The notes below the pieces were generated by a model that saw only the letters and a program-made list of their open reading frames with translations, was not told where the DNA came from and did no database searches. Both the position numbers and the translations under genes were made by a program. Below are positions 1 through 8,920 of a stretch of 64,000 nucleotides of DNA, in pieces (the stretch's first letter is position 1; every line of letters starts with the position of its first letter). The DNA is from Pseudomonas abietaniphila (GTDB lineage Bacteria > Pseudomonadota > Gammaproteobacteria > Pseudomonadales > Pseudomonadaceae). The stretch covers positions 4,154,001 to 4,218,000 of the forward strand of contig NZ_CP155619.1 of NCBI RefSeq assembly GCF_039697315.1, written 5' to 3'.

Positions 1-135
1 GTGCGTGGCGGTCGCGCAACGAGCCAGGGCGCGTGGTTCACCCGTCCGCCTCGCGCGTTGATCGAAGGCCTTGATCTGCTGTTCCAGGGCCGTCCGTTGA
101 TCGAGGAAGAAGCGCTGTCAGGAGAGCTGGTATGA
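1..135 (+). CDS. recB: RecBCD enzyme beta subunit RecB, C-terminal end (partial)
   Basis: An open frame enters from the left edge and ends with TGA at 133-135, encoding 44 residues that finish ...LIEEEALSGELV. The piece contains RGGRATSQGAWFTRPPRALIEGL, which fits the very end of the RecB nuclease domain. Its stop overlaps the recD ATG (ATGA at 132-135), the usual recB-recD coupling. RecB is the 3'-5' helicase and nuclease subunit of exonuclease V in double-strand-break repair. Identification rests mostly on the recD neighbour, because the fragment is short. Confidence 0.8.
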   Translation: MRGGRATSQGAWFTRPPRALIEGLDLLFQGRPLIEEEALSGELV

Positions 136-2219
136 ATCGCACCTTTGCTCATTTGCTCCCTACGCCGCTGGACGCCGAAAGCCTCGCCGAGCTCAAGCCC
201 CTCAGCCGCGTGGGCGATCTGCTGTTTTTGCTCGAACGGTGGGTCGAGCGCGGCTGGCTGCGCGCGCTGGACAAGGCCTTCGTGGGGTTTCTGGCCGACC
301 TTGATCCCACGGCTGACTCACTGGTGTTGCTCGCGGCCGCGCTGACCAGCCATCAGCTCGGTCACGGCCACGTGTGTCTCGATCTCTATGAGACCCTGAA
401 AGAGCCGGACTTCGCCTTGTCGCTGCCACCGGAGGGCGATCTGCTGTCGACCCCGATGTTGCTGCCCTCCGCGTTGCTCAAGGCGCTGGATGGCGGGGCC
501 TGGTGCAAGGCGCTGGCAGACAGCACGCTGGTCGCCAACGCGGGCGACAACAGCGCTGCGGCGGCGCAGAAGCCGTTGGTTCTTTCGGACCGACGCCTGT
601 ACCTGCGTCGTTACTGGACCTACGAGCGCCGCATCGATGCCGCACTGCATCGTCGACTGGCGCAGGTCGAGGCAGCGCCAAGCGATCTGGCAGAGCGTCT
701 GGAAGCACTGTTCGGTCCAGCCGGCGCGGGCCCGGATGCGCTGATCGATTGGCAGAAGCTCGCCTGTGCGGTGGCGACACGAGGTGCGTTCAGCATCATC
801 ACGGGTGGGCCGGGCACGGGGAAGACCACCACCGTCGTGCGCTTGTTGGCGCTGCTGCAATCGCCTGCGGTCGAGCGCGGCAAACCGCTGCGCATTCGGC
901 TGGCGGCACCGACGGGCAAAGCCGCGGCGAGGCTCACCGAATCCATCAGTCATCAGGTGCAGTCGCTGCAAGTGCCTGAAGACGTTCGCCAGAAAATTCC
1001 CAGCGATGTGACCACCGTGCACCGTCTGCTGGGCAGCCGGCCGGGCACTCGGCATTTTCGTCATCACGCGGGGAATCCACTGCCGCTCGATGTGTTGGTG
1101 GTGGACGAAGCCTCGATGATCGACCTGGAAATGATGGCCAACCTGCTGGATGCCCTGCCGCCCCATGCGCGCATGGTGTTGCTCGGCGACAAGGATCAGT
1201 TGGCGTCGGTGGAAGCCGGTGCCGTGCTGGGTGATCTGTGTCGTGATGCGGAGGCGGGGATGTATAGCCCGCAGACCCAGGCCTGGCTGGAGTCGGTCAG
1301 CGGTGAGGACTTGAGCAAGAGCGGTTTGCGGCCAGGCGATAACGTAAAGCATGCGCTGGCGCAGCAGGTGGTGATGTTGCGTCATTCCCGACGCTTCGTA
1401 GCCGGCAGCGGCATTGGCCAACTGGCGAAGCTGGTCAACCAGCAGCAGGATCGGGAAGCGCGTGAGTTGCTGGCGGCGCGTACGTATCCGGATCTGTTTG
1501 CGTTGTCGCTCAAGGGCGAGCAGGACCGTGCCTTATCGCGCCTTGTGCTCGACGGCCACGGCAACGGGCCTCAAGGCTACCGGCATTACCTCGGCGTGAT
1601 GCGGGCGCAGCGGCCGCAGGATGTGATGTCCATCGACGATCCACGGTGCATCGACTGGGCGCGAAAAGTGTTGAACGCCTTCGATGAATTCCAGTTGCTG
1701 TGTGCCGTGCGTAAAGGCCCGTGGGGCGTCGAAGGCTTGAACCAGCGCATGACTCAGACGCTCTTCGCCGCGCAACTGATCGAGAGCGATCAACAGTGGT
1801 ACGAAGGTCGTCCGGTCTTGATGACCCGCAACGATTACGGCCTGGGCTTGATGAACGGCGACATCGGCATTGCGCTGCGGTTGCCGGAGGGCGCGCCTGA
1901 AGAAAACCGCCAGGCCCTGCGTGTCGCGTTCCCGCGCAATGATGGCAGCGGCGGGGTGCGGTTTGTGCTGCCGAGTCGACTCAATGACGTGGAAACGGTG
2001 TACGCCATGACCGTGCACAAATCACAGGGCTCCGAATTCGCGCACACCGCGTTGATTCTGCCCGAAGCGCTGAATCCGGTGCTGACCAAAGAGTTGATCT
2101 ACACCGGCATCACCCGGGCCAAGCATTGGTTCAGCCTGATCGAGCCGCGTCAGGGCGTGTTCGAAGAGGCGCTGCGGCGCAAGGTCAAACGCCTGAGTGG
2201 GTTGATGCTGGAGTTGTGA
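132..2219 (+). CDS. recD: RecBCD enzyme alpha subunit RecD, exodeoxyribonuclease V
   Basis: A 695-residue superfamily 1 helicase, the 5'-3' motor of the RecBCD recombination and repair enzyme. The Walker A motif GGPGTGKTT lies near residue 225, Walker B VVDEASMID near 322, and the C-terminal helicase motif TVHKSQGSEF with the GITRAK box near 626-660. The N-terminal 200 residues match the RecD region that contacts RecB. Length fits Pseudomonas RecD (about 690). The start overlaps the recB stop by 4 nt, so the two are translationally coupled. No defect is seen, so the protein is probably functional. Confidence 0.97.
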   Translation: MNRTFAHLLPTPLDAESLAELKPLSRVGDLLFLLERWVERGWLRALDKAFVGFLADLDPTADSLVLLAAALTSHQLGHGHVCLDLYETLKEPDFALSLPPEGDLLSTPMLLPSALLKALDGGAWCKALADSTLVANAGDNSAAAAQKPLVLSDRRLYLRRYWTYERRIDAALHRRLAQVEAAPSDLAERLEALFGPAGAGPDALIDWQKLACAVATRGAFSIITGGPGTGKTTTVVRLLALLQSPAVERGKPLRIRLAAPTGKAAARLTESISHQVQSLQVPEDVRQKIPSDVTTVHRLLGSRPGTRHFRHHAGNPLPLDVLVVDEASMIDLEMMANLLDALPPHARMVLLGDKDQLASVEAGAVLGDLCRDAEAGMYSPQTQAWLESVSGEDLSKSGLRPGDNVKHALAQQVVMLRHSRRFVAGSGIGQLAKLVNQQQDREARELLAARTYPDLFALSLKGEQDRALSRLVLDGHGNGPQGYRHYLGVMRAQRPQDVMSIDDPRCIDWARKVLNAFDEFQLLCAVRKGPWGVEGLNQRMTQTLFAAQLIESDQQWYEGRPVLMTRNDYGLGLMNGDIGIALRLPEGAPEENRQALRVAFPRNDGSGGVRFVLPSRLNDVETVYAMTVHKSQGSEFAHTALILPEALNPVLTKELIYTGITRAKHWFSLIEPRQGVFEEALRRKVKRLSGLMLEL

Positions 2220-2271
2220 GGCACGAACGTCGATGTTGTCACATGGTGTTAAACCGATGCAGTCCTGTCTG

Positions 2272-2358
2272 TGTGGGAGCGAATTCATTCGCGACAGATT
2301 CCTGGTGCTGAAGGTGTATTGCCTGTGCCGGCCAATCGCGAATGAATTCGCTCCCACA
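2272..2358. repeat. REP-type inverted pair, class GCGAATTCATTCGC
   Basis: Two copies of a REP-like element face each other: TGTGGGAGCGAATTCATTC at 2272 and its reverse complement ending at 2358. The same class recurs at 14671-14757 and 30582-30671. It sits 50 nt after recD and before the convergent rof-like gene, where a pair could fold into a transcript-stabilising or terminating hairpin. Confidence 0.85.
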
Positions 2359-2389
2359 GGGATCAGGTGTCTGGACGTGACTCGGTCAC

Positions 2390-2662
2390 TCACGTCGCGC
2401 AGAACGAGTTCCCCAACTTCACACGCCCAAAACTGGCGCCTTCATCGAGCGGGGTGATGGCGGCCAGTTGATCCATTCGCACATCCTCGATCCCATCGGC
2501 GAATTGCAGGAATTCTTCTTTGCTCGGCGCGGTGCGGGTGGTGAGGGGTTTGCCTTCGAAGGTCTGGCCGTCGACCAGCTCCACCTTCAATCGATAGCCG
2601 TGCATGCAGGCGATCTCCAGATAGTCGTAGAGATCGCAATTGAGCGGTTGATAATGGTCCAT
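2390..2662 (-). CDS. rof: Rof-like Rho-binding antiterminator family protein
   Basis: A 90-residue protein with YQPLNCDLYDYLEIACMHG near the N terminus followed by LKVELVDGQTFEGKP. This closely follows the Rof (YaeO) pattern YxPINCDDYDxLELAC...L.LxLKDG. Rof binds Rho and reduces Rho-dependent termination. The start has AGGAG 7 nt upstream. It lies just downstream of and on the same strand as the ABC transporter genes but after a 54-nt gap. Assigned by pattern memory. A Sm-fold protein of another role is possible, but the CD-YD-LE-AC core is distinctive. Confidence 0.8.
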   Translation of the reverse strand: MDHYQPLNCDLYDYLEIACMHGYRLKVELVDGQTFEGKPLTTRTAPSKEEFLQFADGIEDVRMDQLAAITPLDEGASFGRVKLGNSFCAT

Positions 2663-2716
2663 TTCAGACTCCTGGGCGAGGTGAAGCGACGGTTAGGGTC
2701 GCTTCACGATAGCCGC

Positions 2717-4267
2717 TCAGGCTTCTTTGCGCACCGGCTCCTGCTGAGTGACCGCATGGTCCAGGCCCATGAACTTGCGCACGCGCTCGCCACACTGGTC
2801 AGCGAGAATGGTCTGCGGCGAGGCATCCACCTGCACCACACCGTTTTCCATGAAGATCACCCGGTCAGAAATCGACAACGCGAAGTCCATTTCGTGAGTG
2901 ACGATCAGCATGGTCATGCCTTCTTTGGCCAGATCGCCGATCACCTTGAGCACGTCACCGACCAGTTCCGGGTCCAGCGCCGAGGTCGGTTCGTCGAACA
3001 GCATGATCTGCGGGTCCATCGCCAACGCCCGGGCGATGGCCACGCGCTGTTGCTGGCCACCGGACAGTTGGTGCGGGTATTTATGCGCGTGGGCCAGCAA
3101 GCCGACCTTGTCGAGCAAGGCATAGGCGCGCTGTTCGCTGATGGCCTTGTCGCGCCCGTGGTAGCGAGGTGCGAGGGTCACGTTGTCGAGAATGGTGCGA
3201 TGGGGGAACAGGTTGAAGTTCTGGAACACCATGCCGATGCGCTGCACGCCCCGACGAATCTGCGGCGCATTCGGGCTGTCGCCCGCGTGGATAAAGCCTT
3301 CGCCGAACAGAATGATCTCGCCCTTGTCGATGCTTTCCAGGCTGTTCACGGTGCGGATCAGCGAGGTCTTCCCCGAGCCGGACGGACCGATGATGGAAAT
3401 CACCTGACCCACGTTGACGTCCAGATTGATGCCCTTGAGCACTTCATGCTGGCCGTAGCTTTTGTGAATGTTGAGCAGTTGCAGGGCGGGTGCCGAGCCG
3501 GGGCCTGACTCGGCACGTTGAGCGGTCGAGGGCTGCGCCACGAGCGTGGAGCGCAAGCGGGTCAGTGCGCCGTCATCCAGGGTTTGCGGCTTGCGGTTGT
3601 TGAGTTCCAAGTGCTGTTCGAGCCAGTGAAACAGCCAGCCGAACACGGTGACGATCATCACGTAGTACACGGCCACTGCAGACAGCGTTTCCATGACCAG
3701 AAAGTTTTGCGCGTACAGGCGCTGGCCGACCGTGAGCAGTTCGGTCAGCGAGATCACCGACACCAGCGAGGTGAGTTTGACGACGGTGATGTATTCGTTG
3801 ATCAGGGTCGGGAGCGAGATGCGAAACGCCTGAGGAATCACGATCAGACGCTGCATGCCAATCAGCCCGATACCCAGCGCCCGGCCCGCTTCCTTCTGCC
3901 CTTTGGCGACCGAAATCAGACCGCCACGGTGGATCTCGGCCATGTAGGCCGCTTCGGTGACGACCAGCGCCAGCAGGCCGGAGTAGAAGGGGTTGGACAG
4001 CACGTCACGGGTGACCGGAAACATCTGCGGCAGGTTGTAGGTGAAGACCACCAGCACCAGCAGCGGGACGCTTCGGAAGAACCAGATATAAATCGACGCA
4101 GGCACGCTGATCCAGCGCGCGGTCGAAAGCTTGGCCGAGGCCAGCAGGAAGCCCAGCAACATGCCGATGAACCAGCCCAGCGCACTGAGCTCAATCACGG
4201 TGATGCACGATTCCCAGAAGTCCGAGACCGAAAACAGAGAAAAAAAGTAGGACCATTCGAATTGCAT
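2717..4267 (-). CDS. Amino-acid ABC transporter, fused permease and ATP-binding protein
   Basis: A single polypeptide of 516 residues carrying both transporter functions. The first 230 residues are a HisM/GlnP-type permease with several membrane spans and the EAA loop ([23 protein letters not shown]). After a linker of about 30 residues comes a HisP/GlnQ-type ATPase with Walker [10 protein letters not shown], signature LSGGQQQR and Walker [14 protein letters not shown]. An ATG at 4273 is also in frame, but GAGG is only 1 nt from it and 7 nt from the ATG at 4267, so 4267 is preferred. It probably works with the binding protein at 4497-5300. Fusions of this kind occur in Pseudomonas polar amino-acid uptake systems. 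Confidence 0.92.
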   Translation of the reverse strand: MQFEWSYFFSLFSVSDFWESCITVIELSALGWFIGMLLGFLLASAKLSTARWISVPASIYIWFFRSVPLLVLVVFTYNLPQMFPVTRDVLSNPFYSGLLALVVTEAAYMAEIHRGGLISVAKGQKEAGRALGIGLIGMQRLIVIPQAFRISLPTLINEYITVVKLTSLVSVISLTELLTVGQRLYAQNFLVMETLSAVAVYYVMIVTVFGWLFHWLEQHLELNNRKPQTLDDGALTRLRSTLVAQPSTAQRAESGPGSAPALQLLNIHKSYGQHEVLKGINLDVNVGQVISIIGPSGSGKTSLIRTVNSLESIDKGEIILFGEGFIHAGDSPNAPQIRRGVQRIGMVFQNFNLFPHRTILDNVTLAPRYHGRDKAISEQRAYALLDKVGLLAHAHKYPHQLSGGQQQRVAIARALAMDPQIMLFDEPTSALDPELVGDVLKVIGDLAKEGMTMLIVTHEMDFALSISDRVIFMENGVVQVDASPQTILADQCGERVRKFMGLDHAVTQQEPVRKEA

Positions 4268-4322
4268 ACACATACCTCAGCGGGGCGAAACCCTGCGGCA
4301 AACCTCTATCAGCGCGGTCCCC

Positions 4323-4457
4323 TGTAGGAGCGTGGCTTGTCCCGCGATCGGCGACACAGTCGTCGTAAATCCGGTGAACGCGGTGTGTCAGCCATGCGGC
4401 GCTGGCTGATCTTACGACTGCTTCGCAGCCGATCGCGGGACAAGCCACGCTCCTACA
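4323..4457. repeat. REP-type inverted pair, class GGAGCGTGGCTTGTCCCGCG
   Basis: Long, near-perfect inverted repeat: TGTAGGAGCGTGGCTTGTC at 4323 and its complement ending at 4457, arms of about 29 nt. It lies between the binding-protein gene and the fused permease-ATPase gene in one operon. It may therefore stabilise the upstream message for the binding protein, as REP hairpins do elsewhere. Confidence 0.85.
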
Positions 4458-4496
4458 GGAATGGGCGTCGAGTCAGAGCGCCCATCATTCATGCAA

Positions 4497-5300
4497 TCAG
4501 TTACTCGGCTCTTCCAGGTTGTACTTCTTCAGCAACGCTGCGTACTCGCCGGATTTCTTGGTTTCGTCGAAGGCCTTGAGCAGCGCCTGATACAGCTCGT
4601 CGTTACCCTTCTTCACGTAGATGCCCAAGGTCTGCTGGTAGATCGAGTGCTCGGTACTCACCACCACGCGGCCTTTGGTGCGCTCGGCGATCATGCCCGC
4701 AGCGCCGTCGATTTCCACTTGTGCCTGAACGTTGCCGGACAGCAGCGCCTGGGTCACTTCAGGGGCCGACGGGAATTCGCTGACCGAGATCGCGCCCTTG
4801 TTGTTCGGCACGCAGTACTCGGTGGACAGCTTGTTGAACTGGGCGACCCAGGTAGTGCCTTTTTCCAGGCCGACTTTCAGGCCGCAGAGGTCTTCCGGCA
4901 CCTTGGGTTTGATCGTGCTGTCCTTCAGGACCATGATCGCCGCGCCCGTCTTGGCATAGGCGATGGTCTGGGCCTGGGTCTGACGCTCAGGGGTGATGTA
5001 CATGCCCGAGATGATCGCGTCGTAGTGACCGGCGTTCAGGCTCAGGATCAGGCTGGAAAACTTGGTGTCGACGAACTCGGCCTTCAGGTCCATGTGCTTG
5101 GCCAGCAGGCGCGACAGATCCGGGTCGGAACCGACGACGTTTTTCTTCTCGTCATAGGATTCGAACGGTGGATAGGTGATTTCCATGCCGACCTTGAACT
5201 GGCCGGGCGTGACGGTGGCGGCGGCGTGGGCAAAGGTGGTGCCGAGTACGGCGGCGGCAAGAACGGTCAAGCGGACAGCAGTGTTCAAAGTGTTGCGCAT
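4497..5300 (-). CDS. Amino-acid ABC transporter substrate-binding protein
   Basis: A periplasmic solute-binding protein of family 3 (267 residues). The start at 5300 (MRNTLNTAVRL) is chosen over the longer frame at 5360 because GGAG lies 9 nt upstream and a clear signal peptide follows (cleavage after FAHA). The mature protein shows the family pattern VGMEITYPPFESYDEKKNVVGSDPDLSRLLAKHM and a DAIISGMYITPERQ loop. Substrate cannot be told from sequence; the operon suggests a polar amino acid or derivative. It is upstream of its permease-ATPase and downstream of an oxygenase. Confidence 0.92.
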   Translation of the reverse strand: MRNTLNTAVRLTVLAAAVLGTTFAHAAATVTPGQFKVGMEITYPPFESYDEKKNVVGSDPDLSRLLAKHMDLKAEFVDTKFSSLILSLNAGHYDAIISGMYITPERQTQAQTIAYAKTGAAIMVLKDSTIKPKVPEDLCGLKVGLEKGTTWVAQFNKLSTEYCVPNNKGAISVSEFPSAPEVTQALLSGNVQAQVEIDGAAGMIAERTKGRVVVSTEHSIYQQTLGIYVKKGNDELYQALLKAFDETKKSGEYAALLKKYNLEEPSN

Positions 5301-5359
5301 CGTCGGTGACTCCACGTCAGGAAGGTAAGGCACGGTGTGGTTGAATAGCTTCTTGAGCA

Positions 5360-6424
5360 TCAGGACGGGTCCTGTGCCTGGTTCTTCAAGTGGCCGAAGC
5401 TCGATGGCTTGCGCGCCTTTTCGTACAGCTTGAGCTCGCCGCTCTCGACCTTGCGCCGCAGGTACTGATACGTCTGCAAGGCCTGGCCGAACATGTGTTC
5501 GCCGATGGTGATCGCTTCGTATTCCTTGCTGCCATTGTCAAACTGCGGAAGCGGCTTGATCTGAGTGTGGAAGTCGCAGGCGAAGAACAGGGGGAATGAG
5601 TAACGCTCTTCGCTGACGGTGCGCACACGGTGAGCCGTAGCAACGAACGTACCAGCGGTCATGACCTCCAGCATGTCGCCGATGTTCACCACGAATGCGC
5701 CTTCAACCGGCGGTGCATCGATCCATTGGCCCAGATCGTTCATCACCTCAAGGCCGGGTTTGTCGGCCAGCAGCATGGTGAAGCACTCGTAATCGGTGTG
5801 TGCACCAATACCGGGCGCGTCCTGGGCGGCGCCATCGAAGGGGTAGTGGATCAGGCGCAGCTTGGACGGCGGGCGAGTGACCATTGCCTCGAAGTAACCC
5901 TCTTCCAGGCCCAAGGCCAGTGCGAAACCGTCGAACAGGCGACGACCCAGCGCAAATACTGCGGCGTAATAGGCTTCCACCGCCGGACGAAAGCCGGGCA
6001 GGTCGGGCCATTCGTTGGCGCCGATCAACGGGGTTTTGGCGATCACCAGCGGGTCTTCATCCCCCACTTCGAAGCCGATGTCGAAGGCTTCCTTGTGATC
6101 CGGCTTGCCCTTGGCGTAGACCTCTTCGCCCTCGGGCACGAAGCCTTTGTGGCTGCGCGAGGTGCCGATGTAGTGCTGCATCTTGTAGTCGAGGGACTGC
6201 GCAAACAGGTCCTTGGCGGCCTGGCGCAGCCCGTCGATCAGCGATTGCTCGATGCCATGGTTTTTGACGTACAGAAAACCCACTTCACGCGCGGCTTTGC
6301 CCAGCTCGTCGGCCACGGCCTGACGGTGGGCGATGTCGGTGCTGAACAGGCCGGCGATGTCGACCACCGGAATGCTGTTGAAGTTGGCGACTTTCGGTGC
6401 CGCCGCTTGAGACTGATCGGGCAT
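5360..6424 (-). CDS. Isopenicillin N synthase family 2-oxoglutarate/Fe(II) oxygenase
   Basis: A 354-residue non-heme iron oxygenase. The iron facial triad is visible as H209-T-D211 ([12 protein letters not shown]) and H265 (TAHRVRTV), with the 2-oxoglutarate or substrate-binding RYS box at 274-276. The N-terminal domain ([10 protein letters not shown]..., [10 protein letters not shown]) is typical of the IPNS/DIOX family. The start at 6424 has AAGGAG 9 nt upstream; the longer frame to 6478 runs into the neighbouring gene. It is 13 nt from the TIM-barrel gene and 59 nt from the binding protein, so it is part of the uptake operon. It probably acts on the imported compound; the substrate is unknown. 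Confidence 0.88.
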   Translation of the reverse strand: MPDQSQAAAPKVANFNSIPVVDIAGLFSTDIAHRQAVADELGKAAREVGFLYVKNHGIEQSLIDGLRQAAKDLFAQSLDYKMQHYIGTSRSHKGFVPEGEEVYAKGKPDHKEAFDIGFEVGDEDPLVIAKTPLIGANEWPDLPGFRPAVEAYYAAVFALGRRLFDGFALALGLEEGYFEAMVTRPPSKLRLIHYPFDGAAQDAPGIGAHTDYECFTMLLADKPGLEVMNDLGQWIDAPPVEGAFVVNIGDMLEVMTAGTFVATAHRVRTVSEERYSFPLFFACDFHTQIKPLPQFDNGSKEYEAITIGEHMFGQALQTYQYLRRKVESGELKLYEKARKPSSFGHLKNQAQDPS

Positions 6425-6437
6425 GGCGAGACGCTCC

Positions 6438-7289
6438 TTATCGGCTTGTTGTATGGGTGAAGCGCTGAAAATGTTCACGTTCGGTCTTGCCCATCCACAC
6501 GTTCAGCGACCACAGATCGGCCACGGGCACGTTGGTGAAGGGGAGGTGATGCAGATAGCCGTCGGCGCCGAATTCCGGGGTCAGGGTGGTGACCTGGTAA
6601 CCGCGTGCCTGCTGCGATTGCCAGATGGCTTCCCAGTGCTGCTGATGGAAGGCCAGCTCCCTGGCGCGTTCGGGCCCGGCGGGGTGCGGGACTTGCGGGC
6701 CCTGGTCATAACCGACACGGGCCTGAATGTGGTGAACGCGCTCGACGAACGCACTGAGGTCGTCTTCGGGGTCATTGAGCAAGCGCTCGCAGGTGACGAT
6801 CCAGTGGCTGATGTCGCTGGTGAAACGCAGGTCCGGCAACTGACGAATGAGCTCCAGCGTGACCCACGGGTTGAACAGCGAACGGGCGCGGTGGGTTTCG
6901 AAGGTCACCGTTTGCCCGTGCTTGCGCGCCAGCTCCAGCGCCTGGCCGAAAAAATCGACCTGTTGCGGCAATAACCAGCGGTCATTGCCGGCCAGCACGT
7001 TGACGAAACGCGGGTTCAGTTCGGTGGACCAGGCGAGTTTCTTTTCCAGATCGGTGAGGTGCTCGGCGGTGGTTGCCGATTGTTCGGGCAGGACGTCGTA
7101 GGCGGTGAATACTGTGGCGATGTAAGGCAGGTGGTTGGCCCGCAGGAAGGCGCCGAACTCGGCGCGCTCGACGGGCGTCAGCGGCAAACGCGCTTCCATG
7201 CCGTCGAACCCGGCTTCCAGCAGCTCATCCAGTGCCTGAGCCTTGCTGGCGGTATAGCCCCACATCGTGCGGAAGATTTCCAGTTTCAT
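6438..7289 (-). CDS. Sugar phosphate isomerase/epimerase family TIM-barrel protein
   Basis: A 283-residue protein resembling the AP-endonuclease-2/xylose isomerase-like superfamily. Visible features are an early [10 protein letters not shown] strand, FETHRAR near residue 133, TSDISHWIV near 160 and [17 protein letters not shown] near 190, supplying the Glu/His/Asp residues expected for a metal site. It is the first gene of the four-gene minus-strand operon ending with the fused transporter. Exact reaction unknown. Members act on sugars, inositols or hydroxypyruvate; pairing with an oxygenase and amino-acid transporter suggests breakdown of an unusual amino acid. Confidence 0.82.
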   Translation of the reverse strand: MKLEIFRTMWGYTASKAQALDELLEAGFDGMEARLPLTPVERAEFGAFLRANHLPYIATVFTAYDVLPEQSATTAEHLTDLEKKLAWSTELNPRFVNVLAGNDRWLLPQQVDFFGQALELARKHGQTVTFETHRARSLFNPWVTLELIRQLPDLRFTSDISHWIVTCERLLNDPEDDLSAFVERVHHIQARVGYDQGPQVPHPAGPERARELAFHQQHWEAIWQSQQARGYQVTTLTPEFGADGYLHHLPFTNVPVADLWSLNVWMGKTEREHFQRFTHTTSR

Positions 7290-7483
7290 CGAGCGTCCTC
7301 AAAGATTGCGTCTTGCGGCTGACACATGACATAGCTTCGCCACGGCGCGAGCCGAAACGGGTTACAGCGGCAGTCACATCAGAAAAAGGCAATCTTCGGG
7401 CCGGGTCTCTACTGGACGGGCTCCTTTATTGAGGCCGATCTTAGGTTCGCCCGATGAACGGAAAGAATAGGAAACCTCAAATG

Positions 7484-7509
7484 CATAGTTCAGAGATTTC
7501 TAAACTATG
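7484..7509. promoter_or_regulatory. Inverted repeat, candidate operator of the 7289-2717 operon
   Basis: CATAGTTCAGA, a 4-nt spacer and TCTAAACTATG form arms matching at 10 of 11 positions. The local sequence is AT-rich compared with the surroundings, and the site lies 195 nt upstream of the first gene of the minus-strand uptake operon. It would suit a LysR-type or GntR-type regulator; the LysR gene at 7679-8626 is adjacent. The rest of 7290-7556 shows nothing else recognisable. Confidence 0.4.
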
Positions 7510-7556
7510 GTGGCGAGGTGCTGGCTAGACGCAGATGCGAGGGTTTGCCCTGCCAT

Positions 7557-7648
7557 TGTGGGAGTGAGCTTGCTCACGAATGCTGCATCTCAATCACTAA
7601 AGTTGATGCGGATGTACGGGACTCTTCGTGAGCAAGCTCACTCCCACA
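7557..7648. repeat. REP-type inverted pair, class GGAGTGAGCTTGCTCAC
   Basis: TGTGGGAGTGAGCTTGCTCA at 7557 and its reverse complement ending at 7648 form a dyad with about 45 nt between. The same class recurs at 12960-13051, inside 35791-36565 and at 42072-42164. It sits after the LysR gene stop, between two same-strand transcription units. Confidence 0.85.
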
Positions 7649-7678
7649 GGGGATTTGGGCAGTAACTACGAATGTTCT

Positions 7679-8626
7679 TCAATCCACAAAGCTCATCACC
7701 TTGCTTTCACCCAACAAAAACGCCTGATTGGCCTCCGTCGTTTCGCGGATGTAATCCCACAACAGGGTAATACGCTTGAGCTTTCTCAGGTCTTCGCGGC
7801 AGTACATCCAGAACTGGCGCGTGATATTCACCTCGCTCTCCAGTACCGGCAGCAGCCGTGAATCCTGAGCGGCGAGGAAGCAGGGCAGGATGGCCAGCGC
7901 GCGGCCTTGCAGGGCGGCGACGTACTGGGCGATGACGCTGGTGCTGCGCAAGGTCGCGTGCGCGCCGGGGAGCAGGTTGCTCAGGTACAGCAGCTCCGAG
8001 CTGAACGCCAGGTCGTCGACGTAGCTGATGAAGGGATGATCGACCAGATCGTCGACGTGTGTGATCGGCGCATGCTTGTCCAGGTATTCCTGCGTCGCGT
8101 ACAGCCGCAGGTTGTAGTCGCACAGTTTGCAGCACACGTACGGGCCATGTTCCGGCCGCTCCAGGGCGATGACGATGTCGGCTTCGCGCTTGGACAGGCT
8201 GATGAAGTGCGGCAGTGGCAGGATGTCCACCGAGATGGCCGGGTAGGTGTCGGTGAAATGGCTCAGTTGCGGGGTGATGAAGAAGCTGCCGAACCCTTCG
8301 GTGCAGCCCATTCGCACGTGGCCGGACAACGCGACGCCAGAGCCGGACACCTGCTCGCAAGCGATGTGTAATGTGCTTTCGATGGACTCGGCCGAACCCA
8401 ACAGGCGTTGACCTTCGGCGGTCAGCACAAAGCCGTTGTTGCGCGACTTTTCAAACAGCAGCGTGCCGAGGGAAGCCTCCAGCGAGCTGATCCGCCGGGA
8501 CACGGTGGTGTAATCCACCGCCAGCCGCTTGGCCGCCAGACTGGCCTTTCGGGTCCGGGCTACTTCGAGAAAAAACTTCAGGTCATCCCAGTTCAAAGCG
8601 CTCAGGGATGTGATGTTTTTTTGCAT
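7679..8626 (-). CDS. LysR family transcriptional regulator
   Basis: A 315-residue regulator. The N-terminal winged helix-turn-helix is clear (LKFFLEVARTRKASLAAKRLAVDYTTVSRRISSLEASLGTLLFEK), followed by a substrate-binding-like effector domain. The longer frame to 8842 has no homology-like content and runs through a REP pair, so the ATG at 8626 (AGG 6 nt upstream, MQKNITSLSALNWDDL) is used. It is divergent from the MHS transporter-mmsA-mmsB genes and is the probable activator of them. An inverted repeat just upstream may be its own operator. Confidence 0.9.
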   Translation of the reverse strand: MQKNITSLSALNWDDLKFFLEVARTRKASLAAKRLAVDYTTVSRRISSLEASLGTLLFEKSRNNGFVLTAEGQRLLGSAESIESTLHIACEQVSGSGVALSGHVRMGCTEGFGSFFITPQLSHFTDTYPAISVDILPLPHFISLSKREADIVIALERPEHGPYVCCKLCDYNLRLYATQEYLDKHAPITHVDDLVDHPFISYVDDLAFSSELLYLSNLLPGAHATLRSTSVIAQYVAALQGRALAILPCFLAAQDSRLLPVLESEVNITRQFWMYCREDLRKLKRITLLWDYIRETTEANQAFLLGESKVMSFVD

Positions 8627-8641
8627 GTTGAACCTGCTTTT

Positions 8642-8670
8642 ATGTGCGTTCTTATTAGAAGTTTGCACAT
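8642..8670. promoter_or_regulatory. Inverted repeat, candidate LysR binding site
   Basis: ATGTGC and GCACAT (8642-8647, 8665-8670) flank an inner dyad TTCT/AGAA (8649-8652, 8657-8660), 16 nt upstream of the LysR start. The position is typical of an autoregulatory site in the LysR/MHS-transporter divergent region. Confidence 0.4.
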
Positions 8671-8738
8671 CTATACTCCGAAGCAAGGCGCAATCCAACG
8701 TGTCGTACTGCAAGAATTTCGAGCGTGATGGATAACCA

Positions 8739-8826
8739 TTGGGAGCCGGCTTGCTGGCGAATGCGGTGGCTCCGTCAACATCGATGTATCTGACATGACG
8801 CTTTCGCCAGCAAGCCGGCTCCCACC
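8739..8826. repeat. REP-type inverted pair, class GAGCCGGCTTGCTGGCGAA
   Basis: TTGGGAGCCGGCTTGCTGG at 8739 and its complement ending at 8826. This is the only copy of this class in the window. Unusually it lies in a divergent promoter region (LysR and MHS transporter) rather than downstream of genes. Confidence 0.8.
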
Positions 8827-8920
8827 GGGATCGTGAACACATTCAAGAGAGGCTAACGCGATTTAGAACCACCCCACATCGCATAACACCCTGCACAACA
8901 ATAAATAAGCGGAGGAGTTT

